A stretch of 64,000 nucleotides of DNA from an uncultured Eubacteriaceae bacterium (GCA_946497035.1 CAMMIW010000001.1:62001-126000), one strand, 5' to 3'. Counted from the first letter of the stretch, positions 37,425 through 46,587 are shown. Notes: generated by a model from the letters alone, not told the origin. Numbers and translations are program-made.

Positions 37425-37443
37425 CATAACACACAATTAATAT

Positions 37444-37533
37444 TCTTCCTACGCTGGCATTATCCAGTTCAGGTATAAAGGTTAAATGTATCAATTAACA
37501 TTCTCTCAGCCAAGAAAACTTAGCACCCTTGAA
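37444..37533 (-). promoter_or_regulatory. TPP (thi-box) riboswitch aptamer
   Basis: The minus-strand RNA carries the conserved thi-box elements: the opening AAGGGTGCT, the core GGCTGAGAGAA, and ACCTGAACTGGATAATGCC followed by AGCGTAGGAA. Binding of thiamine pyrophosphate would favour the terminator at 37394-37424 and switch off the transporter operon. Confidence 0.95.
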
Positions 37534-37551
37534 TAGTATTAACTTAAGTTA

Positions 37552-37580
37552 AGTATAATAATATTAATTTATTTTGTCAA
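37552..37580 (-). promoter_or_regulatory. Sigma-A promoter of riboswitch operon
   Basis: On the minus strand TTGACA (37575-37580) and TATACT (37552-37557) are separated by 17 bases. They sit just upstream of the aptamer start. Confidence 0.8.
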
Positions 37581-37592
37581 GATTAATTTTAT

Positions 37593-38117
37593 TTATTTAT
37601 ATTTATTATATAAATTGCTCAATCTTTGTGAATTTTTTTGTTTACCCACAATTATTTCATATATCATGTCTCTAACAGGTAGATCTGCAAATAAGGACAT
37701 AAGCATTCTATAAAATTCTACATCTTCTAGTTGTTCTTCTATGCTATCAAAAAGTTCTTCTCCCAGGCTATCATCTATATCTATATCTTCATAATTTTCT
37801 CTAATTTTAGCCTCTTTACCTGTGAGCATTTTGTATATGTCCATAAATATTTTTTTATATTTCATCTCATCAAGAGATATTTGTCTTAAAATATCTTTAT
37901 CTTTTTCATTTGTAACTATATTATATAATTTTTCATAATAAATACTATTTTCTTGTTGATTTTCTATTGCATCTTCTAAAGCTTCTATAATATATCTTCT
38001 AAAATCATCTTCTTCTGTTTTATCTTCTGCTCTATTTTCTATTAAATCGTCTAAATCTTTTGCTTCTACACTTTGAGCCGCTATATTTTTATCTTTTTTT
38101 GAAAAATATGGATACAT
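37593..38117 (-). CDS. Ferritin-like domain protein
   Basis: A mostly helical, acidic protein of 174 residues. Two helix pairs carry carboxylate-rich motifs: EALEDAIENQQENSIYYEKL and LRQISLDEMKYKKIF in the first pair, and EEQLEDVEFYRMLM and DLPVRDMIYEIIVGK in the second. This spacing is that of a rubrerythrin-type four-helix fold. Whether it binds a di-iron site is uncertain, because the canonical ExxH is not seen; K or R stands where His is usual. The first 40 residues are a charged tail. The ribosome site GGGGGAT is good. It is monocistronic and points away from purC. Confidence 0.65.
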   Translation of the reverse strand: MYPYFSKKDKNIAAQSVEAKDLDDLIENRAEDKTEEDDFRRYIIEALEDAIENQQENSIYYEKLYNIVTNEKDKDILRQISLDEMKYKKIFMDIYKMLTGKEAKIRENYEDIDIDDSLGEELFDSIEEQLEDVEFYRMLMSLFADLPVRDMIYEIIVGKQKNSQRLSNLYNKYK

Positions 38118-38350
38118 TTTTTATCCCCCTAAAAAATTTGTTTTTATATGTATATTCAAATAAAAAATTAATATGCACAATTTGTTATTAATATGTAATT
38201 TATAATAAATGTTTTATGTAAATTTTTATATTATATAGTTATATTATATATATTTTTTTGGAGATTTTCTATTTTTTGGATATTTAATACATTTTATTAT
38301 ATTGATATAAATGTAAAAGTAAAAATTTTTATTTTTTTTATTAAAAGTAC
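38118..38350. other. AT-rich intergenic spacer before purC
   Basis: The 308-base gap between the divergent ferritin-like and purC genes is over 85 percent A+T. I looked for a purine aptamer and for PurR-box repeats and saw neither. Only the purC promoter at 38351-38379 is supported. Confidence 0.4.
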
Positions 38351-38379
38351 TTGCTTTTTTTTTATATAAAGTTTAAAAT
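38351..38379 (+). promoter_or_regulatory. Probable purC promoter
   Basis: TTGCTT at 38351-38356 and TAAAAT at 38374-38379 are separated by 17 bases. The ribosome site GTGAGAGGT and the ATG at 38426 follow, giving a leader of about 40 bases. Confidence 0.5.
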
Positions 38380-38425
38380 TTTTTAGTAGAAGTTTATTAA
38401 AAATTTAAGAGTGAGAGGTTTTAAT

Positions 38426-39148
38426 ATGCAAAAATTAGATTTATTGTATACTGGCAAAGCAAAAAAAGTTTTTAAAACAGATGATGATAGTCTTTGTATT
38501 TTTGAATATAAAGATGATGCAACCGCCTTTAATGGCGAAAAAAAAGGCTCTTTTGATGGTAAAGGTATTATAAATAACCAAACTGCTAACCTAATATTTA
38601 AAATATTAGAAAAAAAAGGCATAAAAACCCACTTTGTAAAAGAGATTAGCAAAAGAGAAACTTTAGTTAAAAAAGTAGATATTATACCTTTAGAGGTTAT
38701 TGTTAGAAATATAGCTGCTGGATCTTTTTGTAAAAGATATGGAGCTACTGAGGGTACTGTTTTTAGCTCTCCTACTCTTGAATTTAGCTATAAAAATGAT
38801 AGCTTAGGCGACCCTTTAATTAACGATTATCACGCAATAGCTTTAAATATTGCAACAAAACAACAAATAGAAGAAATTTCTAAATTGGCATTTGCCGTAA
38901 ATGATGCCTTAATAGAAATATTTAAAAATATAAATATAAAACTTGTAGATTTTAAAATAGAAGTTGGTTTTGATAGCCAAAAAAATATTATCCTTTCTGA
39001 CGAAATATCTCCAGACACTTGTAGATTATGGGATATAAATACAAACAAAAAATTAGACAAAGATCAATTTAGACTAGATTTAGGCGAGTTTGCAGATGTT
39101 TATCAAGAAGTTTATAAACGTCTTGTAGAAAAATATCCTAACATTTAG
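38426..39148 (+). CDS. purC: SAICAR synthetase
   Basis: A protein of 240 residues that joins aspartate to CAIR in purine synthesis. Family motifs are LLYTGKAKKVF at the N-terminus, the ATP-binding FKDDATAFNGEKKG-like segment (here YKDDATAFNGEKKG), PLEVIVRNIAAGS and LSDEISPDTCRLWD. The start is the ATG at 38426; an upstream in-frame GTG at 38411 lies within the ribosome site. It is followed 50 bases later by purF. Confidence 0.96.
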   Translation: MQKLDLLYTGKAKKVFKTDDDSLCIFEYKDDATAFNGEKKGSFDGKGIINNQTANLIFKILEKKGIKTHFVKEISKRETLVKKVDIIPLEVIVRNIAAGSFCKRYGATEGTVFSSPTLEFSYKNDSLGDPLINDYHAIALNIATKQQIEEISKLAFAVNDALIEIFKNINIKLVDFKIEVGFDSQKNIILSDEISPDTCRLWDINTNKKLDKDQFRLDLGEFADVYQEVYKRLVEKYPNI

Positions 39149-39198
39149 ATAAATATATTACAATAAAATTTAAAGTTTAAAGAAAGGAATATATAAAA

Positions 39199-40575
39199 AT
39201 GAGAAAACTTCACGAAGAATGTGGTATTTTTGGTATATATGATCCAAATGGAGAAGCTTCAAAATCTACATATTATGGCCTTGTTTCATTGCAACATAGA
39301 GGTCAAGAAGGTTGTGGCATAGCAGTAAATAAAGATAGAGAGATTTACCATTATAAAGATTTAGGGCTTGTAAATGATGTTTTTAACCAACAAATTTTAG
39401 AAGATCTAGAAGGAAATATGGCAGTTGGCCACGTTAGATATTCTACAACAGGTGGTAACCTTAGAGAAAACGTCCAACCTCTTGTGCTTAGATATATAAA
39501 AGGCACTTTAGCTATAGCTCATAATGGTAACCTTACAAATACTTATGAGCTAAAAAAAGAGCTTGAAAAAACAGGGGCTATTTTTCAAACCACATCTGAT
39601 ACAGAGATTATAGCATATTTAATAGCTAGAGAGCGTATTAACACAGGCTCTATAGAAGATGCAGTTAAAAATGTTATGAACATATTAGAAGGTGCTTATT
39701 CTCTTTTAGTTATGAGCCCTAATAAGCTTATAGCTGCCCGTGACAAGTGGGGCTTTAGACCTTTATGTATGGGCAAAAAAGGTGATGCAATAGTTTTTGC
39801 TTCCGAAACTTGTGCTTTTAATACAATAGACGCTAAATTTGAAAGAAATATTAAACCTGGTGAAGTTTTTGTTATAGAACAGGGTAAAACCAAGTCTATT
39901 ACAGACAATTGTTCTGATAAATCTCATCTTTGCATATTTGAGCATATATATTTTGCTCGCCCTGATAGTCTTATAGAAAATGAAGTTGTTCACGAAACTA
40001 GAAAAAGAGCCGGTATGTTTTTGGCAAAACAATCACCTGTTAATGCAGATATTGTTGTTGGTGTGCCAGATTCTGGCCTTAGCGCTGCCGAAGGTTACTC
40101 AGAATATGCAAAAATACCTAATCAAATGGGCTTTGTAAAAAATAGATATATAGCTAGAACTTTTATTAAACCTAACCAAAAAGAGCGTGATACCGCTGTT
40201 AAAATGAAGCTTAATGCACTTTCTAACGTTGTAAAAGATAAGCGTATTGTTATGGTAGATGATAGCATTGTGCGTGGCACAACAAGTGGGCGTATTGTAA
40301 ATCTGCTTAGAGAGGCAGGAGCAAAAGAAGTTCACGTGCGTATATCTTCACCGCCATTTTTATGGCCTTGCTTTTTTGGCACAGATATACCATCAAGAGA
40401 TGATCTTATAGCAAATAAACATACTATAGATGAAATAAGACAAATGATAAATGCAGATAGCTTAGACTTTTTAAGTCTTGAAAATCTTCACAATATAGCT
40501 CCAAATTCTACTTGTGGATTTTGTGATTCTTGTTTTACAGGTAACTACCCTATTAATGTAGAACATTTATTATAA
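39199..40575 (+). CDS. purF: Amidophosphoribosyltransferase
   Basis: A protein of 458 residues catalysing the first committed step of purine synthesis. A propeptide MRKLHEE precedes the nucleophile Cys in ECGIFGIYD, followed by the Ntn glutaminase domain and the PRT domain with the PRPP loop RIVMVDDSIVRGTTSGRIV. C-terminal Cys clusters (STCGFCDSCFTGNYP) match the iron-sulfur-containing Bacillus-type enzyme. The ribosome site is AAAGGAAT. The stop is followed immediately by hairpin element copy F. Confidence 0.96.
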   Translation: MRKLHEECGIFGIYDPNGEASKSTYYGLVSLQHRGQEGCGIAVNKDREIYHYKDLGLVNDVFNQQILEDLEGNMAVGHVRYSTTGGNLRENVQPLVLRYIKGTLAIAHNGNLTNTYELKKELEKTGAIFQTTSDTEIIAYLIARERINTGSIEDAVKNVMNILEGAYSLLVMSPNKLIAARDKWGFRPLCMGKKGDAIVFASETCAFNTIDAKFERNIKPGEVFVIEQGKTKSITDNCSDKSHLCIFEHIYFARPDSLIENEVVHETRKRAGMFLAKQSPVNADIVVGVPDSGLSAAEGYSEYAKIPNQMGFVKNRYIARTFIKPNQKERDTAVKMKLNALSNVVKDKRIVMVDDSIVRGTTSGRIVNLLREAGAKEVHVRISSPPFLWPCFFGTDIPSRDDLIANKHTIDEIRQMINADSLDFLSLENLHNIAPNSTCGFCDSCFTGNYPINVEHLL

Positions 40576-40680
40576 TTGGTTCTTTTCTAATTGTTGGTTA
40601 AACAAAAAGAAAATGGTTAAGGTACATCTAATCCAACACACTACCTATATTAATAAAGCTATCCTATTATTAATATATAT
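40576..40680 (+). repeat. Intergenic hairpin element, copy F (between purF and purB)
   Basis: This is the only full copy on the plus strand, and it begins at the first base after the purF stop. TTGGTTCTTTTCTAATTGTT corresponds to the conserved block of the minus-strand copies, followed by AACAAAAAGAAAATGG. A second hairpin with perfect 10-bp arms TATATTAATA (40646-40655) and TATTAATATA (40668-40677) completes it. Confidence 0.55.
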
Positions 40681-40701
40681 CCCAATTATAATACTGCCCC
40701 T

Positions 40702-40724
40702 TTAATAAGGCTTTTTCTTATTAA
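40702..40724 (+). terminator. AT-rich hairpin between purF and purB
   Basis: Perfect 8-bp arms TTAATAAG and CTTATTAA with a T-rich loop. No long T-run follows, so it is a weak terminator or a processing site. Confidence 0.4.
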
Positions 40725-40786
40725 TTATATAACATTAAATAAACATTTTTATATAACCTTATATTTACAATGAAAGGATAATAACT

Positions 40787-42220
40787 ATGGATAAAAATAT
40801 TTATGAAAGCCCTCTTAACTCTCGTTATGCTAGTAAAGAAATGAAAGAAATTTTTTCTCCTAATAAAAAATTTAAAACTTGGAGAAAACTTTGGATAACT
40901 CTTGCTAAAGTAGAAAAAGAGCTAGGCCTTGATATTACAGACGAACAAATTAAAGAGCTAGAAGCTTTTGCCGATAATATAAATTATGATGTAGCTATAG
41001 AGCGTGAAAAAATAACAAGACACGACGTTATGGCTCATATATATGCTTATGGCGTTCAATGTCCTAATGCTAAGCCTATAATACATCTTGGTGCTACAAG
41101 CTGCTACGTTGGTGATAATACCGATATTATAATTATGAAAGATGCTTTAGAGCTTGTAAAAGGAAAAATTTTAGTAACAATATCAAATTTATCTAAGTTT
41201 GCTTTACAATATAAAGACTTACCTACTCTTGGATTTACCCATTTTCAAGCTGCCCAGCTTACAACAGTTGGCAAAAGAGCTTGCTTATGGATACAAGACT
41301 TAATGATAGATTTAGAACAAATCGATTTTTGTCTTAATAATTTAAAATTATTAGGCTCTAAAGGTACAACAGGCACTCAAGCTAGTTTTATGGAGCTTTT
41401 TAACAATGATAATGAAAAAGTTAAAAAATTAGACAGCCTTATAGCAGAAAAACTTGGTTTTAAAGGTGTGTTTTCTGTTTCTGGCCAAACATATTCTAGA
41501 AAGTTAGATAGCATTGTTATAAACATATTAAGTGGTATAGCTCAAAGTGCTACAAAATTTTCTAATGATATGCGTCTTTTACAACATTTAAAAGAAATGG
41601 AAGAACCTTTTGAAAAAGGACAAGTTGGCTCTTCTGCTATGGCCTATAAAAGAAACCCTATGCGCTCTGAAAGAATAGCAGGCCTAGCAAGATACATTAT
41701 GGTAGATGCTTTAAACCCTGCTATAACTACTTCTACTCAATGGTTTGAAAGAACTTTAGATGATTCTTCTAACAAAAGAATATCTATGCCAGAAGCATTT
41801 TTAGCAACAGATGCTATATTAAATATTTATATAAATATATCTGAAAATTTAGTAGTTTATCCTAAAGTTATAGAAAAACATATAATGGAAGAGCTACCTT
41901 TTATGGCAACAGAAAATATTATGATGGATGCAGTTAAAAAAGGTGGCGATAGACAAGAGCTACACGAAAAAATTAGAGAACACTCTATGGAAGCATCTAA
42001 AATTGTTAAAGTTGAAGGCGGTAAAAACGATCTTATAGAGCGTATAGTAAATGATAAATCTTTTAATCTTACTATGGAGGATATAACTAAAATATTAGAG
42101 CCTAAAAACTTTATTGGGCGTGCTCCTATGCAAGTTTTAGATTATATAAATGAAGAAGTTATGCCTATATTAGAGCAAAACAAAAATAAATTTGCTAAAG
42201 GTAGCGAACTTACTGTTTAA
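40787..42220 (+). CDS. purB: Adenylosuccinate lyase
   Basis: A protein of 477 residues of the fumarase/aspartase superfamily that acts twice in purine synthesis. The signature near the C-terminal half reads GSSAMAYKRNPMRSERIAGLAR and the N-terminal catalytic His lies in TRHDVMAHIYAYG. It is longer than the Bacillus enzyme and closer to the 470-480 residue Clostridial/eukaryotic-like form. The ribosome site is AAAGGATAAT. It lies 12 bases upstream of purA. Confidence 0.95.
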   Translation: MDKNIYESPLNSRYASKEMKEIFSPNKKFKTWRKLWITLAKVEKELGLDITDEQIKELEAFADNINYDVAIEREKITRHDVMAHIYAYGVQCPNAKPIIHLGATSCYVGDNTDIIIMKDALELVKGKILVTISNLSKFALQYKDLPTLGFTHFQAAQLTTVGKRACLWIQDLMIDLEQIDFCLNNLKLLGSKGTTGTQASFMELFNNDNEKVKKLDSLIAEKLGFKGVFSVSGQTYSRKLDSIVINILSGIAQSATKFSNDMRLLQHLKEMEEPFEKGQVGSSAMAYKRNPMRSERIAGLARYIMVDALNPAITTSTQWFERTLDDSSNKRISMPEAFLATDAILNIYINISENLVVYPKVIEKHIMEELPFMATENIMMDAVKKGGDRQELHEKIREHSMEASKIVKVEGGKNDLIERIVNDKSFNLTMEDITKILEPKNFIGRAPMQVLDYINEEVMPILEQNKNKFAKGSELTV

Positions 42221-42232
42221 GGAGGATAAAAA

Positions 42233-43504
42233 ATGGTTAGAGCAATAGTTGGTGCAAACTGGGGAGATGAAGGAAAAGGTAAAATAACTGATCTTTGTGC
42301 AGAACAATCAGATATTGTTGTTAGATTTCAAGGTGGTAGCAATGCAGGCCATACTATTATAAATCAACACGGTAAATTTGCCCTTCATCAATTACCTTCA
42401 GGTGTTTTTAACCCTAATACAGTTAATATTATAGGTAATGGTGTTGCACTTAATATCGAATATCTTATGGAAGAAATAGAAAGTGTTGTATCAAAAGGTA
42501 TAAAATTTAATCTTCTTATATCTGATAGAGCTCAAGTTTTATTACCACATCACGTTCTTTTAGATATCTATGAAGAAGAGCGTCTAGGTGATAGAAAATT
42601 TGGTTCTACAAAAAGTGGTATTGCACCTTTTTATGCAGATAAATTTTCTAAAGTTGGTCTTCAGGTTTGGGAGCTTTATGAAAAAGAAAGACTTAAAGAT
42701 AAGCTTAAACATATGTATGAAAAAATTAATATACAGTTTAAATATTTATACAATAAACCAGAAATTGATTATTTAGAAGTATATGAAAAACTCTTAAAAT
42801 ATGCAGATATGATAAAAGAAAATGTTACAGATACATCAACTTATTTAAGAAGTGCTATTAAAGAAAATAAAAATATTCTTTTAGAAGGGCAATTAGGTGC
42901 TTTAAAAGATACAGATCACGGTATATACCCTTATGTTACTAGCTCATCTACTTTAGCAGGTTATGCGGCTGTTGGTGCAGGAATACCACCTCACGCTATA
43001 AAGCAAATAACTGTTATTACAAAAGCATATTCTAGTGCTGTTGGTGAAGGTCCTTTTGTTAGTGAGCTTTTTGAAGAAGAAGCAGAAGAACTTAGAAAAC
43101 GAGGCGGAGATGCTGGAGAATATGGTGCTACTACAGGACGCCCTCGCCGTGTTGGATATTTTGATGCAGTAGCTACTAGATATGGTTGTGAAATTCAAGG
43201 TGCTACAGAGGTTTGTATAACTTGTCTTGATGTTCTTAGTTATATGGATACTATTAAAATTTGCACAGGCTATGAGCTAGACGGTAAAATTTATAAAGAC
43301 TTTTTAACAACAGAGCAACTTTATAAAGCAAAACCTGTTTATGAAGAGCTTAAAGGTTGGAAAACAGATATTCGTGGTATTAAAGATTATAATGATTTAC
43401 CACAAGAGGCTAAACAATATGTAGAATTTATAGAAAAACAACTTGGTGTTAAAGTTTCTATGGTTTCTAATGGGCCTAAAAGAGATGAAATTTTATTTAG
43501 ATAA
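42233..43504 (+). CDS. purA: Adenylosuccinate synthase
   Basis: A GTP-dependent enzyme of 423 residues converting IMP to adenylosuccinate. The N-terminal GANWGDEGKGKITD and QGGSNAGHTI are the GTP and catalytic motifs. ATTGRPRRVGYFDAV and NGPKRDE are the C-terminal substrate and base motifs. The ribosome site is AAGGAGGAT. It follows purB closely, so the two AMP-branch steps are co-expressed. A strong terminator follows. Confidence 0.96.
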   Translation: MVRAIVGANWGDEGKGKITDLCAEQSDIVVRFQGGSNAGHTIINQHGKFALHQLPSGVFNPNTVNIIGNGVALNIEYLMEEIESVVSKGIKFNLLISDRAQVLLPHHVLLDIYEEERLGDRKFGSTKSGIAPFYADKFSKVGLQVWELYEKERLKDKLKHMYEKINIQFKYLYNKPEIDYLEVYEKLLKYADMIKENVTDTSTYLRSAIKENKNILLEGQLGALKDTDHGIYPYVTSSSTLAGYAAVGAGIPPHAIKQITVITKAYSSAVGEGPFVSELFEEEAEELRKRGGDAGEYGATTGRPRRVGYFDAVATRYGCEIQGATEVCITCLDVLSYMDTIKICTGYELDGKIYKDFLTTEQLYKAKPVYEELKGWKTDIRGIKDYNDLPQEAKQYVEFIEKQLGVKVSMVSNGPKRDEILFR

Positions 43505-43508
43505 TATT

Positions 43509-43540
43509 AAAAGGTGTAGATTAAATCTACACCTTTAGTT
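43509..43540 (+). terminator. Terminator after purA
   Basis: Perfect 12-bp arms AAAGGTGTAGAT and ATCTACACCTTT with a 3-base loop, followed by a T-rich tract. It probably serves the convergent RNase J gene too. Confidence 0.85.
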
Positions 43541-43541
43541 T

Positions 43542-45215
43542 TTATATTTCCATTATTATAGGTAAAATCATAGGACTTCTTTTTGTTTTTTGCCATAAGA
43601 AATCTCTTAAAGTTTCTTTTATTAATGTTTTTATATAAGCCCACTCGCCAATTTGTTTGCCTTCACAAGATAAAAGGGCATCTCTAACAACATTTTTAGC
43701 ATCAGATATTAAATATTCAGATTCTCTAACATAAACAAAACCTCTAGATATAATATCTGGGCCAGATAATAAAGTACCCTCTGCCCTATCCATAGATACA
43801 ACAACAATCATTAAACCATCTTGAGAAAGATGCTTTCTATCTCTTAATACAATGTTGCCAACATCTCCAACACCAAGCCCATCAACTAAAACTTGACCTG
43901 AAGGTACAGAGCCCACTATTTTACCACTATCACGTCCAACTTCTAAAATTTCTCCACGTTCTAATACAAAAACATTTTTTCTGTCTATACCAAGCTCAAC
44001 AGCAAGATTAGCGTGAGCTTTTAAATGTTTAAACTCTCCGTGTATAGGCATAAAATATTTAGGTTTTATAAGTGCGTGTAAAACTTTTATTTCTTCTTGT
44101 CTTGCATGTCCTGAAACATGCACCTCTTTTAAGCCATCATATATAACTTCTGCTCCTTTTCTAAGAAGCTCATTTATAACACGATAAACATTTTTTTCGT
44201 TACCAGGTATAGGTGATGCACTAATAATAACTTTATCTCTTGGTTTAATTTCTACTTGTTTATGATCATTTTGAGATATTCTTGATAAAGCAGACATAGT
44301 TTCACCTTGGCTACCTGTCATAATAATAACTAGCTTATCATCTGTATAATTTTTAATATTATTAACATCTATAAATATTTTTTTAGGTGCATCTAAATAG
44401 CCAAGCTCAATAGCCGTTTTTACAACATTGCTCATACTACGACCTATAATAGCTACTTTTCTTTTATATTTTATAGCACAATTTATAACTTGTTGTATAC
44501 GGTGTATGTTAGAAGAAAATGTAGCAACCATAATACGTTGGTCTAAAGATTCTGCAAATATTTCTTCAAATATAACACCTACTCGGCGTTCGCTCATTGT
44601 AAAACCTTTTAGCTCAACATTTGTGCTCTCACACATAAAAAGTAAAACACCTTTTTTACCTATTTGTGCAAACCTTTGAAGATCTATAGATTCACCTTGT
44701 ATAGGTGTATAGTCTATTTTAAAATCACCAGAGTGAACAACAGCCCCTGCTGGTGTATATATAGCTAAAGCACAAGAATCTGCTATACTATGTGTTGTAG
44801 CTATAAACTCTACTTTAAAGCTATTACCTAGCTTTATAGTATCTCCCGCACAAACACATACCCTATTTACTTTGTTTAATATGTTATGCTCTTTTAATTT
44901 ATTTTCTACAAGCCCTATTGTAAGCTTAGTTCCATATATAGGTACATTAAGCTCTTTTAAAAAATAAGGTAAAGCCCCTATATGATCTTCGTGTCCGTGT
45001 GTTAAAACAACACCTTTAACCTTTTCTCTATTTTTTATAAGATATGAAAAATCTGGTATAACTAGGTCTATACCAAGCATATCATCTTCTGGAAAAGCTA
45101 CACCACAATCTACAACTATTATCTCATCATTAATTTCAAAAGCTGTTATATTTTTACCTATCTCTTGAAGCCCACCAAGAGGGATAACTTTTAATTTTGC
45201 ATTTTTCCCAGCCAA
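43542..45215 (-). CDS. rnj: Ribonuclease J
   Basis: An RNase of 557 residues of the metallo-beta-lactamase/beta-CASP class that matures and degrades RNA in Firmicutes. The zinc site is LTHGHEDHIGALPYFLKE with later ligands in HSIADSC, HSGDFKID and HGEFKHLKAHA. The C-terminal domain is a normal RNase J tail. The start is TTG at 45215, seven bases after GGAGGTG; no ATG fits before the conserved domain. Only one RNase J is seen in the window; J1 versus J2 is not decided. Confidence 0.93.
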   Translation of the reverse strand: MAGKNAKLKVIPLGGLQEIGKNITAFEINDEIIVVDCGVAFPEDDMLGIDLVIPDFSYLIKNREKVKGVVLTHGHEDHIGALPYFLKELNVPIYGTKLTIGLVENKLKEHNILNKVNRVCVCAGDTIKLGNSFKVEFIATTHSIADSCALAIYTPAGAVVHSGDFKIDYTPIQGESIDLQRFAQIGKKGVLLFMCESTNVELKGFTMSERRVGVIFEEIFAESLDQRIMVATFSSNIHRIQQVINCAIKYKRKVAIIGRSMSNVVKTAIELGYLDAPKKIFIDVNNIKNYTDDKLVIIMTGSQGETMSALSRISQNDHKQVEIKPRDKVIISASPIPGNEKNVYRVINELLRKGAEVIYDGLKEVHVSGHARQEEIKVLHALIKPKYFMPIHGEFKHLKAHANLAVELGIDRKNVFVLERGEILEVGRDSGKIVGSVPSGQVLVDGLGVGDVGNIVLRDRKHLSQDGLMIVVVSMDRAEGTLLSGPDIISRGFVYVRESEYLISDAKNVVRDALLSCEGKQIGEWAYIKTLIKETLRDFLWQKTKRSPMILPIIMEI

Positions 45216-45278
45216 ATCTACACCTCCATTTTTATTTTTATAAAATATTGTAAGTAAGTTCTATATATAATAAAATTT

Positions 45279-45315
45279 GGTTCTATTTATACATAAAATA
45301 ATTGAAAAGAACCTA
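45279..45315 (-). repeat. Intergenic hairpin element, copy G (short)
   Basis: On the minus strand it starts 5 bases after the DUF1292 stop with TTAGGTTCTTTTCAATTATT. GGTTCT (sense 45313-45308) pairs with AGAACC (45284-45279), and the inner hairpins of the other copies are missing. It is a minimal version of the element. Confidence 0.5.
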
Positions 45316-45320
45316 ATTTT

Positions 45321-45629
45321 TTAAAATTCCATTTCATAGTCAGTTTCATTTTCTTGTAAAAGTATTAAAATTTTGTTATATTCGTTGTTATCTTCAACAG
45401 GCATATAAATAGCCTCTTGTTCATCTTCTCCTACTTGCTTTAAAATAAAGGCTTCTGCCTCATCTTTATCAAAATCATCACAAGCAACAACTAATAAATA
45501 TTGTGTGTTATTATCTACAACACCATCTATAACAAAGCAGTCAATAACATCTCCGTCTTCAGATACAATAGATATAGTATCATAAGTATCTTCCATATCA
45601 TCTAAAATATTATCAAATTCTTCTTGCAT
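45321..45629 (-). CDS. DUF1292 family protein (YrzB-like)
   Basis: An acidic protein of 102 residues. The block DTISIVSEDGDVIDCFVIDGVVDNN and the continuation YLLVVACDDFDKDEAEAFILKQ are the DUF1292 pattern. Its function is unknown, but the ireB-ruvX-yrzB order is widely conserved in Firmicutes. The ribosome site is GAAAGGG. It is the last of the three genes, 13 bases behind ruvX. Confidence 0.88.
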   Translation of the reverse strand: MQEEFDNILDDMEDTYDTISIVSEDGDVIDCFVIDGVVDNNTQYLLVVACDDFDKDEAEAFILKQVGEDEQEAIYMPVEDNNEYNKILILLQENETDYEMEF

Positions 45630-45642
45630 ATATTACCCTTTC

Positions 45643-46071
45643 TTAAAACATTTTGCTATTACAATCTAAATAGCCTTGTAAAATAAATACAGCGGCCATT
45701 TTATCAATAACATTTTTACGTTTTTTGCGGCTTAAATCCGCCTCTAAAAGGCTTCTTTCTGCACCAACTGTACTAAGCCTTTCATCCCAAAGTATAACTT
45801 CAATATTAAAAGTTTTTTCTAGCTTTTTTTTAAAAGCTTCGGTTTTTTCGCCTCTTTCACCAATTGTGTTATTCATATTTTTAGGATAACCTAAAACTAT
45901 TTTTTCCACATTATACTGTTTAATAATCTCCCCGATTCGTTCAACACTTTTATTAATGCTTTCTTCTTTATCACGGCGTATAATCTCAATCCCTTGTGCT
46001 GTCCAACCAAAAGGGTCGCTTATAGCAACCCCTATAGTTTTTTGTCCAAAATCTAATCCTAATATTCTCAC
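45643..46071 (-). CDS. ruvX: Holliday junction resolvase-like RuvX (YqgF)
   Basis: A protein of 142 residues with the RNase H-like fold of YqgF. The N-terminal [16 protein letters not shown] holds the first catalytic Asp, and further acidic residues lie in [12 protein letters not shown] and [14 protein letters not shown]. The family is implicated in pre-16S rRNA processing as well as resolvase-like activity. The start is GTG at 46071 with a weak ribosome site, 12 bases after ireB, so it may depend on coupling. Confidence 0.9.
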   Translation of the reverse strand: MRILGLDFGQKTIGVAISDPFGWTAQGIEIIRRDKEESINKSVERIGEIIKQYNVEKIVLGYPKNMNNTIGERGEKTEAFKKKLEKTFNIEVILWDERLSTVGAERSLLEADLSRKKRKNVIDKMAAVFILQGYLDCNSKMF

Positions 46072-46083
46072 TTTTTTACCAAT

Positions 46084-46347
46084 CTATAAGCTATTTAGGT
46101 AGCTTTTAACAATCTCTTCTAAAAGCTCATTTCTTTCTATTTTACTAATAGCGCTTCTAGCACCTTTATGGCTAGTGATATAAGTAGGATCTCCAGATAA
46201 AATATAGCCAACAACCTGATTAACAGGGTTATATCCTTTTTCTAGCATAGCATTTTTAACATCTGTAAGCATAATATCAACTTTTGTTTTTCCGTTTGGT
46301 TGGTAAGCATCAAATTTTTGAGTTAATGATAAATCTTTTTCAATCAT
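46084..46347 (-). CDS. ireB: IreB family regulatory phosphoprotein (DUF965)
   Basis: A protein of 87 residues. The block [39 protein letters not shown] matches IreB/YrzL, a substrate of the PASTA serine/threonine kinase IreK in Enterococcus. The N-terminal Thr in SLTQKF is near the expected phosphorylation region. The start is the ATG at 46347 after AGGAGGTG; an in-frame GTG upstream is part of that ribosome site. The usual upstream alaS is absent here, and the gene is first in its unit. Confidence 0.92.
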   Translation of the reverse strand: MIEKDLSLTQKFDAYQPNGKTKVDIMLTDVKNAMLEKGYNPVNQVVGYILSGDPTYITSHKGARSAISKIERNELLEEIVKSYLNSL

Positions 46348-46405
46348 AAAAAGCACCTCCTAAAAAATAAATAAATATAAATCCCGAACATTACTTACTG
46401 TAATA

Positions 46406-46434
46406 ATAATAATACAAATTATCTATTATTGCAA
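46406..46434 (-). promoter_or_regulatory. Sigma-A promoter of ireB-ruvX-DUF1292
   Basis: On the minus strand TTGCAA (46429-46434) and TATTAT (46406-46411) are separated by 17 bases. This sits about 60 bases upstream of the ireB start codon. Confidence 0.6.
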
Positions 46435-46543
46435 TTACTTTTTAAAAAATAATTGTAAAAATTTTTTAAATAAAGTTATTTTTTTAAACTAAATAATCAG
46501 TATAGAATACTTAAAATTAAGTTTTTAGTATTTTTATCTTTTT

Positions 46544-46571
46544 AAAAGGCTATAGACTTTGTCTATAACCT
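46544..46571 (-). terminator. Terminator after mtaB
   Basis: The arms AGGCTATAGAC and GTCTATAACCT with a 3-base loop form an 11-bp stem with one mismatch-type pair. The minus-strand transcript runs into TTTTAAAAAG. Confidence 0.7.
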
Positions 46572-46587
46572 AAACTATTTTATATTA

